A stretch of 5,419 nucleotides of DNA from Micromonosporaceae bacterium (GCA_019690055.1 JADGGF010000320.1:1-5419); one strand, 5' to 3'; positions 1 to 5,218 are shown, counted from the first letter of the stretch. Program-made: numbers and translations. The notes: generated by a model from the sequence alone, not told the origin.

Positions 1-160
1 GACTCGCCGAGAGCAGCTCGACGATGTTGGGGTCGTCCTCGACGACCAGCAGCTTCGGGCGGGTCCCCACATCGGCCCGGGCCGCGGCGTCGGCCCGGGC
101 GGCCCCGTCGCCGCCGGTGGTGGTGCCGGGATGCCGGGCCAACCCGCTGCGAACTCCCAT
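1..160 (-). CDS. Two-component response regulator, N-terminal fragment
   Basis: The first 53 residues of a receiver (REC) domain protein are visible; the rest lies beyond the left edge. The hallmark is KLLVVEDDPNIVELLSAS at residues 36-53: beta-strand 1 followed by the acidic residues E41-D42-D43, which in this family coordinate Mg2+ for aspartyl phosphorylation, then the start of helix 1. The phosphoacceptor Asp and the output domain are out of view. The wording resembles OmpR/PhoB-type regulators of actinobacteria, but the class cannot be fixed. The ATG at 160-158 is preceded on the minus strand by GGAGGA with a 9-base spacer, which supports this start. It gives an unusual Ala/Gly/Arg-rich leader of about 34 residues before the domain, probably disordered. 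A GTG at residue 31 is an alternative start with a much shorter leader. The gene is divergent from the DUF4097-padR operon and shares its upstream region. A histidine kinase may follow outside the window. Confidence 0.88.
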   Translation of the reverse strand, partial: MGVRSGLARHPGTTTGGDGAARADAAARADVGTRPKLLVVEDDPNIVELLSAS

Positions 161-226
161 AGCGTCGAATCCTCCGTCGCCTGCCTGGGGATCGGCTGAA
201 CCCCGGACGAGCGTTGGCTGTGAGTC

Positions 227-237
227 GTCGCGATACA
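227..237 (-). promoter_or_regulatory. Putative PadR operator copy facing the response regulator
   Basis: On the minus strand this reads TGTATCGCGAC, identical over 11 bases to positions 351-361 in the operon promoter. It lies about 67 bases upstream of the response-regulator start. A TANNNT hexamer (TACCGT, minus strand 242-237) abuts it, so it could overlap that gene's promoter; no convincing -35 is visible. Binding by the adjacent PadR protein is an inference from the shared sequence. Confidence 0.45.
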
Positions 238-322
238 CGGTACGCGGCGGGCCGGTGACCCACCGGTGGCCGCCGGCCCCGGGTTGACAGTCGCACGGTT
301 CGAGCCGGCTGTACGACCGCTC

Positions 323-351
323 TGGTCATGTATCGCGTCCGGGGTTAAGAT
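323..351 (+). promoter_or_regulatory. Promoter of the DUF4097-padR operon
   Basis: A -35-like TGGTCA (323-328, 4 of 6 to TTGACA) and a -10-like TAAGAT (346-351) are separated by exactly 17 bases. Transcription would start near 358, about 24 bases before the ATG at 382. Both elements touch the repeated TGTATCGCG sites, as expected for a repressible promoter. A perfect TTGACA at 284-289 has no -10 at the right distance and is a weaker candidate. A 10-base perfect palindrome, CCACCGGTGG (260-269), lies farther upstream with no assigned role. Confidence 0.55.
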
Positions 352-366
352 GTATCGCGACATACA
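328..366 (+). promoter_or_regulatory. Tandem PadR-type operators
   Basis: ATGTATCGCG occurs at 328-337 and again at 350-359, 22 bases apart (about two helical turns), placing both copies on the same DNA face. The second copy extends into a perfect palindrome, TGTAT-CGCGAC-ATACA (351-366). The first copy begins at the last base of the -35; the second overlaps the -10 and the probable transcription start. PadR proteins generally bind AT-flanked dyads such as ATGT-N-ACAT as dimers, so the PadR encoded in this operon is the likely ligand. That assignment is inferred from position. Confidence 0.6.
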
Positions 367-381
367 CTCGCGGAGGCCGAC

Positions 382-1263
382 ATGGGAACCCGGCATATCG
401 ACAGCCCGACGCAGCTGACCCTCGACGAGAAGGTCACCCAACTCGACGTGTGGCTGGTCCACGGCAAGGTGCACGTGGTCGGCACCGACGGGCCGGCTCG
501 GATCGAGGTCCGCCGGATTGGCCACAAGGGTCTCACCGTGACCCAGGCCAACGGCAGTCTGTCCGTCCGCCACGACCTACCCAACGGCACCTGGGTACCC
601 GGCGGGATCTGGCCGCTGGGCCTGTGGTGGCTCGGCCGACGCGGCTGGTTGGCCGAGGTGATCATCGCCGTGCCCCCGGCCACCGCGACCAGCCTGACGG
701 TCATCAATGGCGACGTCGTGGCCTCCGGGCTGCGTCACCGCACCACGGTGGACGTCACCAGTGGATCGATCGCGATGATGGGCCTCGGCGGTCAGATCCG
801 GGCGAAGACGGTCTCCGGTTCGATCGAGGCGGTCGGCATCGCAGGCGAGCTGACCATGCAGACCGTCTCCGGCGAGATCTCCCTCGCCGGCTCGTCGGCC
901 GATCAGGTGTACGCGCGGACCATCTCGGGAGCGATCACCTGCGATCTGGACAACCCCCGGGCCTTCGTGGTGCACCTCGACACAGTCTCGGGCTCGATCA
1001 CGGTCCGGGTGCCGGAGAACGCCAACCTGAGCGTCGACCTCGGCGCCGCCAGCGGGTCGGTCACCAGCGCCTTCCCCCAGGTGCCGAGCACCAACGCCAC
1101 GGGCCGGCGCAGCGCATCCGGGCAGATCGGCGCCGGCACCGGTCGGTTGCGGGCCTCCGCGGTCTCCGGCACGGTGTCGCTCCTCGCCGGCCCGGCGAGT
1201 GAGGGCGACGACCAACCGCCTCAGGAGTCGGTCAGCCCGACGACGGGAGGCAGCGTGACGTGA
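382..1263 (+). CDS. DUF4097 family beta-strand repeat protein
   Basis: A 293-residue protein of the DUF4097 (adhesin-like beta repeat) family, biochemical role unknown. From residue 126 it carries a ladder of eight [T/V/I/A]-S-G-x-[I/V] motifs (126, 144, 162, 181, 202, 223, 245, 261) spaced 16-22 residues apart, as expected for successive rungs of a right-handed beta-solenoid. The N-terminal part (about 15-65) is also beta-rich. Residues 71-89 hold a striking Trp-rich hydrophobic patch (W71, W77, W82, W83, W89). The last 25 residues are acidic/Ser/Thr-rich and probably disordered. There is no signal peptide, so it should be cytoplasmic or peripherally membrane-bound. GGAGG at 372-376 supports the ATG. 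The stop overlaps the padR start by four bases, so the two are translationally coupled. Such proteins are commonly paired with PadR genes in actinobacteria, which suggests a shared but undefined envelope or stress role. Confidence 0.88.
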   Translation: MGTRHIDSPTQLTLDEKVTQLDVWLVHGKVHVVGTDGPARIEVRRIGHKGLTVTQANGSLSVRHDLPNGTWVPGGIWPLGLWWLGRRGWLAEVIIAVPPATATSLTVINGDVVASGLRHRTTVDVTSGSIAMMGLGGQIRAKTVSGSIEAVGIAGELTMQTVSGEISLAGSSADQVYARTISGAITCDLDNPRAFVVHLDTVSGSITVRVPENANLSVDLGAASGSVTSAFPQVPSTNATGRRSASGQIGAGTGRLRASAVSGTVSLLAGPASEGDDQPPQESVSPTTGGSVT

Positions 1264-1883
1264 GCGCGGTGTTCAGCCACGGACGACTGCGGCTGTACCT
1301 GCTGCGGCTACTCGCCGACGGCCCGAAGCACGGATACGAGCTGATCCGGTCACTCGAGAACCGGTTCCACGGCCTCTACGCACCGTCCGCCGGCACGATT
1401 TACCCCCGGCTGGCCCGATTGGAGGCCGACGGGTTGGTGACCCATACGGCCTCGGGCGGGCGGAAGGTGTACAGCATCACCGACGCCGGGCGGGCCGAGC
1501 TCGCCGCCCGGGCGGAAGAGGTCGCCCAGCTCGAGGCCGAGATTCGCAGCTCCGTCGCCGACCTCGCCGATCTCGCCGAGCAGGTCGAGGCGGGTGTGCG
1601 TGGGTCCGTACGGGACCTCAAGCAGGAGCTGCGGGCGGCCGGCCAGGCCGCGCGCACCGCAGCCACCGCGCCGCTGATCGTTTTCGGTCGGGGCGCCGGC
1701 GAGGCGGGGGCGAACGAGCAGGCAGCCGACCCCAAGACCACGTTGGTACGCAAGGCGGCCGAGCTGGCGGCCGAGGTCGCCCGACTGGTCAGTCTCGGCC
1801 GAGCCTCCACTGAAGACATTCGAGTGGCATCGACCGTTATCGACTCGGTACGGGCCCAGTTGCAGCACATTCTGCGCGGCTGA
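1260..1883 (+). CDS. PadR family transcriptional regulator
   Basis: A 207-residue DNA-binding repressor. Residues 7-76 form the PadR winged helix: LYLLRLLADGPKHGYELI (helices 1-2), GTIYPRLARLEADGLV (45-60, recognition helix) and the wing with GRKVYSITDAGR (67-78). Residues 79-133 are heptad-like and Ala/Glu/Leu-rich, probably a coiled coil for dimerisation. A Gly/Ala linker (about 142-158) then leads to a final helical segment (160-205). It is longer than the roughly 110-residue minimal PadR class, and the C-terminal half does not show an obvious Vir-type C-terminal domain. The GTG start at 1260 overlaps the TGA of the upstream gene (GTGA) and is preceded by GGGAGG at 1245-1250 with a 9-base spacer. 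By family precedent it should repress its own operon through the TGTATCGCG sites upstream of 382. The effector is unknown. Confidence 0.92.
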   Translation: MSAVFSHGRLRLYLLRLLADGPKHGYELIRSLENRFHGLYAPSAGTIYPRLARLEADGLVTHTASGGRKVYSITDAGRAELAARAEEVAQLEAEIRSSVADLADLAEQVEAGVRGSVRDLKQELRAAGQAARTAATAPLIVFGRGAGEAGANEQAADPKTTLVRKAAELAAEVARLVSLGRASTEDIRVASTVIDSVRAQLQHILRG

Positions 1884-1947
1884 CACCCGCCTCGACCGAG
1901 CGCAAGCCACCCGTGCCATGTCCAGCGAGCCGGCTAGGCATTGACCG

Positions 1948-1980
1948 ATCGGCCTAATGGCCGGTGGCCAGGTCGCTGGC
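1948..1980. terminator. Weak bidirectional terminator candidate between convergent genes
   Basis: The 105-base gap between the PadR stop and the stop of the opposing acyltransferase holds overlapping short dyads: CGGCC-TAAT-GGCCG (1950-1963), TGGCC-GGT-GGCCA (1958-1970) and GCCA-GGTCGC-TGGC (1967-1980). They cannot all form together. No T-tract follows on either strand. The location suits a shared terminator, but stem strength is modest, so the call is tentative. Confidence 0.3.
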
Positions 1981-1988
1981 GGCAACGG

Positions 1989-3347
1989 CTAATCGCCGAA
2001 GACGCGGCCGGCAGCCGGCAGTGTCCGCAGCAGGCGCAGGAGGGCGGCCCCGGCGAGGTAGGCGGCCAGGCCGGCGGTGGGAAGGCCGAGCAGGTACGGG
2101 CTCGTCCGCAGGGCGACGGTGTTGCTCACCAGGCCGGCGACGACTGCTGCGTACGCCGCCACGGTCACCACCGCTCCGAGTGTCGGCCGCGTCAACGGCC
2201 GGCTCGGCCCGGCGGGCGGCGGCCGGCGGCGCCGGATGCGGCGGGACCGGGCCTCGATCGGGCCGAAGAGCGCAACCAGTCCGATGAGGACGACCGCGAG
2301 CAGAAGCAGCCAGGGAAGCCGCCACAGCCACCACTCGGTCGTGGCCACCGCCGGCTTCGGTAGCAGCCCGAGTGTGTCGAGCAGACCGACGAGCAGCACG
2401 ACGGCGCTCATGTGCCAGAGAAAGATCGTAAAGACGACCGAATTGACCGCCACGACGGCCAGCCAGGGGCGTCGGCGGCGCAGCCAGCGTTCGGCCGGGT
2501 CGCGGACCGCCATCAGCAGACCGAGCTGAAAGGTGGCGACGGCCAGCAGCGCCAGCGTCGGGGGCGACGCGTTGCGCGGGTGCTGGCCGCCAACATCGAT
2601 CATGCTGATTGAGTAGGGCCCGACGACGGTGAGAAGCAGCGCCGCGGTCAGGCCGCCGAGCATCAGCGGCACCCAGGTGCGGGGCGTAAACGGCAGCCGA
2701 CCGTCGCGCCAGGCGAATCCGACCTGGTGGATGGCCAACCAGCCGAACAGGAAGTTGCCGGCGCCCGCCAGCTCCGGCCCCAGCAGCCGGGCCACGTCGC
2801 CCAGCGCGACCAGGACGACCAGCACCCCGATCACCCGGAGGCCGAACCGCTGGTGCAGCCGCACCATGAGCGGGGCCGCCGCGACGACGACGAGGTACGC
2901 CGCCAGGAACCACAGCGGGATGGAGGCGACCCAGACCGCCATCCGGACGTACTCGGGGTCCACCCGCAGGACGCGGGCCACCACCGCGCCGGCGGCCAGG
3001 ACGGTCAGCAGCACGGTGGTCGGCCGGACCAGGCGGGCGGAGCGGTCCTGCAGCCAACTCACGCCGTCGCCGCCGCGGTTGCGGTGCGCGGTCAACGACG
3101 CGGCGTTGGCGTACCCGCCGATGATGAAGAACACCGGCATCACCTGGACGATCCAGGTGATCGGATACGCCCACGGCAACGACTCCAGCGCCGAGCGACC
3201 GGTGGGTCGCCCCTGCTGGTCCTCGATGATCGCGCTCACCAGCCAGTGACCGAGCACCACGGCCCAGATCGCCAGAGCGCGCAGCAGGTCGACGTACCGC
3301 TCGCGGGACGGTGGGGTCCGGTCGACGCTCTCCCGGAGAGCCCGCAT
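1989..3347 (-). CDS. Acyltransferase 3 family membrane protein
   Basis: A 452-residue integral membrane protein of the acyltransferase-3 (OafA/ExoZ-like) family, which moves acyl groups onto extracytoplasmic sugars, lipids or secondary metabolites. The family signature is at the N-terminus: RERYVDLLRALAIWAVVLGH (residues 15-34), with D20, R23 and the putatively catalytic H34 in or next to helix 1. It is followed by PVFFIIGGYANA (71-82), the usual F-F-x-x-x-G-Y element. About 11-12 hydrophobic helices span the rest. The segment TIFLWHMS (307-314) carries a second conserved-looking His. An Arg-rich cytoplasmic loop (367-383) separates the last two helices (about 389-411 and 417-437) from the core, a C-terminal extension relative to a typical ten-helix family member. 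The ATG at 3347-3345 has only a weak ribosome binding site but a well-placed leaderless promoter. The substrate is not deducible. It is divergent from the DUF998 gene. Confidence 0.9.
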   Translation of the reverse strand: MRALRESVDRTPPSRERYVDLLRALAIWAVVLGHWLVSAIIEDQQGRPTGRSALESLPWAYPITWIVQVMPVFFIIGGYANAASLTAHRNRGGDGVSWLQDRSARLVRPTTVLLTVLAAGAVVARVLRVDPEYVRMAVWVASIPLWFLAAYLVVVAAAPLMVRLHQRFGLRVIGVLVVLVALGDVARLLGPELAGAGNFLFGWLAIHQVGFAWRDGRLPFTPRTWVPLMLGGLTAALLLTVVGPYSISMIDVGGQHPRNASPPTLALLAVATFQLGLLMAVRDPAERWLRRRRPWLAVVAVNSVVFTIFLWHMSAVVLLVGLLDTLGLLPKPAVATTEWWLWRLPWLLLLAVVLIGLVALFGPIEARSRRIRRRRPPPAGPSRPLTRPTLGAVVTVAAYAAVVAGLVSNTVALRTSPYLLGLPTAGLAAYLAGAALLRLLRTLPAAGRVFGD

Positions 3348-3353
3348 TCCCGC

Positions 3354-3359
3354 ACCCTA
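3354..3359 (-). promoter_or_regulatory. Leaderless-type -10 of the acyltransferase gene
   Basis: On the minus strand TAGGGT ends six bases before the ATG, so transcription would begin at or next to the start codon. The hexamer fits the actinobacterial TANNNT pattern. No good -35 is visible 17-18 bases upstream. The lack of a clear Shine-Dalgarno sequence agrees with a leaderless mRNA. Confidence 0.4.
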
Positions 3360-3510
3360 GGGTCGGCCATGCTCGCCCGGCGGCCGAACGGACCGGATCC
3401 GACGCAGGGAGCGGGGGTTGCCCGCCGTGGGCCGGCTCGGGCTAACCCCCGTCGCCGGACTGCCGCTGGCCGGATTCCCGGCCGGGCCTGCCCGTGGTGG
3501 GCTGACGTCC

Positions 3511-4212
3511 ATGACTCACGTGTCCGTACCGGCCCGCGTCAACGCTCCCGTCGGAATCCCGGCCCAGGTGGGGGCGGTCGCCTGGATCGCCGGCGCCGCC
3601 CAGTTCCTGGTGATGAATGTGGTCGCCCAGGCGGCCTGGACAACGCCGTACAGCTTGGCGCACAACAACATCAGCGATCTCGGCGCGGTGAGCTGCGGGA
3701 TGTTCGACGAGGAGTTCCCGCGCTACATCTGCTCCCCGCTGCACGTGCTCTTCAATGCCTCGATGATCGTCCAGGGGGTGTTGCTGGCCGCGGGCGTTCT
3801 TCTTTCCGCGCGGCTGTGGGGGAAGGGTTTCCTGCCCCGCACCGCGCAGACGCTGCTGGTCCTGGCGGGCGTCGGTTACCTGCTCGCCGGCCTGTGGCCC
3901 GGCGACGTGAACCTGGACCTGCACGTGCTGGGCGCATTCTTGATCATGATGGTGGGCAACGTCGGCCTCGTCCTCGCCGGGTTCGTGCCCCGCGACAGCC
4001 TCGTGGGCCGGGTGCGTTGGTTCACCGTGGCCCTCGGCCTGGCCGCCCTCGCCGGGGTGTGGCTGCATTTCCAGCGGCAGTTCGGCGTGCTCGGCCTCGG
4101 CGGCTCCGAACGAATCGCCGTGTTCCCACTCCAACTGTGGACTCTGGTCATCGGCGGTCTTGTCCTCGTGTCCGCGCGCAGAAATCGGCGCCGCACCCCG
4201 GTACGGCCCTGA
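3511..4212 (+). CDS. DUF998 family membrane protein
   Basis: A 233-residue protein of the DUF998 family, function unknown. Six hydrophobic segments are visible (about 20-40, 78-102, 111-129, 137-158, 167-185, 204-222). Family-like motifs lie between them: YSLAHNNISDLGA (47-59) after helix 1, CSPLHVLFNASMIVQG (74-89), WPGDVNLDLHVLGA (129-142) and GGSERIAVFPLQLW (197-210). C63 and C74 flank a short acidic loop between helices 1 and 2 and could form a disulfide if that loop is external. The tail is basic (SARRNRRR), suggesting a cytoplasmic C-terminus. The ATG at 3511 gives a normal short lead-in before helix 1. An in-frame TTG at 3418, after a purine-rich stretch, would add 31 Gly/Pro/Ala-rich residues with no family likeness, so it is less likely although the ribosome binding site before 3511 is weak. 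The gene is monocistronic, divergent from the acyltransferase, and closed by a strong hairpin. Confidence 0.85.
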   Translation: MTHVSVPARVNAPVGIPAQVGAVAWIAGAAQFLVMNVVAQAAWTTPYSLAHNNISDLGAVSCGMFDEEFPRYICSPLHVLFNASMIVQGVLLAAGVLLSARLWGKGFLPRTAQTLLVLAGVGYLLAGLWPGDVNLDLHVLGAFLIMMVGNVGLVLAGFVPRDSLVGRVRWFTVALGLAALAGVWLHFQRQFGVLGLGGSERIAVFPLQLWTLVIGGLVLVSARRNRRRTPVRP

Positions 4213-4224
4213 CGCGCGCAACCA

Positions 4225-4255
4225 GGCCGAGCGGGGGCGGTCCGCCCGCTCGGCC
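4225..4255 (+). terminator. GC hairpin terminator after the DUF998 gene
   Basis: A perfect 11-base-pair stem, GGCCGAGCGGG / CCCGCTCGGCC, with a 9-base loop begins 12 bases after the DUF998 stop. No T-tract follows, which is usual for actinobacterial hairpin terminators. It marks the boundary between intact genes and the decayed stretch to the right. Confidence 0.7.
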
Positions 4256-4389
4256 CGAACTCACCAGCGTCGCCGAACGCGAACGCCAATCGCGTCGCCC
4301 GACGCAAGGACGTCCGTCGATAGCACGCTATGCCAGTGGCGGTGAGTCGAACACGTGCGGTCGGCACGATGTGTGAGCCACCCCGACCA

Positions 4390-4415
4390 TATAAGTTCTG
4401 CTTATACCGTCTAAG
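4390..4415. promoter_or_regulatory. TATAAG/CTTATA dyad, probable toxin-antitoxin operator
   Basis: A perfect inverted repeat, TATAAG-TTCTG-CTTATA (4390-4406), is followed by CTAAG (4411-4415), which pairs again with the CTTA at 4401-4404. It is a strongly AT-rich island in a GC-rich surround and ends just before the remnant toxin frame. The hexamers also resemble -10 elements. Type II toxin-antitoxin promoters usually carry such an operator for the antitoxin; here the assignment rests on position only. Confidence 0.4.
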
Positions 4416-4421
4416 TGTGGG

Positions 4422-4617
4422 TGGGAAGTAATCCTCCATCCGGACGTCGAGGCCTGGTTTCTCGCCATCTGTGCCAGCGGCAGGTACCACAAGAATGATC
4501 TTCGCGTTCGACCCGACTCGGGAGGCGATCTTCCTCGTCGCCGGCAACAAGGCCGGGCAATGGAGCGAGTGGTATCGCACCGCGATCCCACTCGCCGACC
4601 AACGGTACGAACAACAG
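4422..4617 (+). pseudogene. HigB/Gp49-like (RelE superfamily) toxin, internally deleted and frameshifted
   Basis: Two pieces of one toxin family are recognisable in different frames. 4422-4469 reads WEVILHPDVEAWFLAI, the typical N-terminus of phage-derived Gp49/HigB-like ribosome-dependent mRNA interferases. 4471-4617, shifted by one frame, reads PAAGTTRMIFAFDPTREAIF, then LVAGNKAGQWSEWYRTAIPL and ADQRYEQQ, the typical C-terminal half with the FAFDP strand and the conserved W-x-x-WY segment. Full-length relatives are about 110-120 residues. Here only about 64 are represented, so roughly 50 residues of the middle, which include basic residues needed for activity, are gone. No in-frame start codon precedes the first piece, and the C-terminal frame runs on to 4770 through unrelated sequence instead of stopping near 4630. 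No HigA-like helix-turn-helix antitoxin follows. I read it as a dead, formerly mobile toxin-antitoxin locus. Family assignment is from remembered motifs. Confidence 0.7.
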
Positions 4618-4704
4618 CGATGGCCAAGCGTCCGGAGGCTCGGTTCCCCAGCACGGAGGCGTTCGCCGAAGAGGCGCGCCGAGTTGCGTTGGAGCTCGGC
4701 GTCA

Positions 4705-4722
4705 CCGGCCCTTGCGGGCCGG
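4705..4722. repeat. Perfect short hairpin
   Basis: CCGGCCC-TTGC-GGGCCGG forms a perfect 7-base-pair GC stem with a 4-base loop. It could act as a terminator for the remnant toxin locus or be a chance GC dyad. No T-tract follows. Confidence 0.5.
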
Positions 4723-4835
4723 CTGACCGACCCCGTTGGTGCGCCGGTCGATCGCCGCAGCCCGGTGTAGTGGCAACGCCTGTGCCCGGCTGGTCGCGCT
4801 CGCTCCGCTGTGGCGCCCGGCGAGGTCGAGTCACC

Positions 4836-4875
4836 GGGCGGCCCCGAGTCGTGCGGTGCGCCACTCGGGTCGCCC
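4836..4875. repeat. Imperfect inverted repeat
   Basis: GGGCGGCCCCGAGT (4836-4849) pairs with ACTCGGGTCGCCC (4863-4875) apart from one mismatch/wobble and one bulged base, around a 13-base loop. It lies in non-coding sequence. A terminator relic or a fragment of a mobile-element end are both possible, and nothing in view decides between them. Confidence 0.4.
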
Positions 4876-5153
4876 CGTGGCCGTCCTGGGGTGAATCGGC
4901 GAGTCGCTCTGTTGCGGACGGTAGTCGGTTTTCGTCCAAGCCACGTGCCGCACGCTTCCCGCTTTGCTCTGCTTAGTCGTGCGCAACACCGCCTGACCTG
5001 CAAGTATGCGTGATGGAAAGATCTTCTACGTGCCGAAGAGCGCTACAGGGCGTTACCGGGCCAGAGTGAGGAAGTCGTCAGGACGACCGCGAGGTGGCGC
5101 ACCGCGCGAGTGCTGGTGCGGTTGCGGACCTCGCGGTATCTCCCGTGTGTCCC

Positions 5154-5195
5154 TGGCCATGGAAAAGTCTCCGGTTGTGGCCAGCGAATGTCTCC
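5154..5195 (+). repeat. Paired subterminal repeats, likely transposase binding sites
   Basis: TGGCCATGGAAAAGTCTCC (5154-5172) and TGGCCAGCGAATGTCTCC (5178-5195) share TGGCCA and GTCTCC with a 7- or 6-base variable centre rich in A. The copies start 24 bases apart. Repeated TGGCCA-type boxes of this shape are typical of IS21-like element ends in actinobacteria. Their role in IstA binding is an inference. Confidence 0.6.
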
Positions 5196-5218
5196 ACCTC
5201 GCAGGGGCTGAGTTGATC

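Larger units (their letters stand above)
4256..5145. other. Gene-poor decayed stretch between DUF998 gene and insertion sequence
   Basis: About 890 bases with no intact gene that I can support. Inside lie a broken toxin gene with an upstream dyad, two hairpins and short unassigned frames. One plus-strand frame opens with ATG at 4620 (MAKRPEARFPSTEAFAEEAR, about 30 plausible residues through ...ELGV) and then turns into Pro/Arg/Gly-rich shadow sequence. Another, without a start codon, runs from 5014 (KDLLRAEERYRAL...) up to the insertion sequence. Long open frames on the minus strand through here are products of GC content and match nothing I recognise. The segment 4725-5000 shows no codon structure, RNA gene or array. 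The picture is an accumulation site for degraded mobile DNA. Confidence 0.6.

Noticed and set aside
284..289. Perfect TTGACA as the operon -35
   Set aside because: No acceptable -10 lies 16-18 bases downstream, and the site is nearly 100 bases from the gene; the 323-351 pair fits better.
285..320. GGTTCGAGCC at 297-306 as the T-arm of a tRNA
   Set aside because: No acceptor stem, anticodon arm or D-arm can be built around it.
577..1215. Minus-strand open frame of 212 residues antisense to the DUF4097 gene
   Set aside because: Shadow frame; the sense strand carries regular SG-x-[IV] repeats and a ribosome binding site.
1954..3174. Long minus-strand open frame (406 residues) overlapping the acyltransferase in another frame
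   Set aside because: Arg/Pro/Ala-rich shadow with no membrane or domain pattern; the overlapping frame has clear acyltransferase motifs.
3418..3510. TTG at 3418 as the DUF998 start
   Set aside because: Adds 31 low-complexity residues before helix 1; the ATG at 3511 gives the normal family length, although the upstream purine run leaves some doubt.
2727..4376. Long plus-strand open frame (549 residues) across the acyltransferase, the gap and the DUF998 gene
   Set aside because: Spans two real genes on different strands; composition is Arg/Pro/Gly/Gln shadow typical of high-GC DNA.
3876..5003. Minus-strand open frame of 375 residues covering the decayed stretch
   Set aside because: Antisense of the DUF998 gene and the toxin remnant; no recognisable domain, and stop-free because of GC content.
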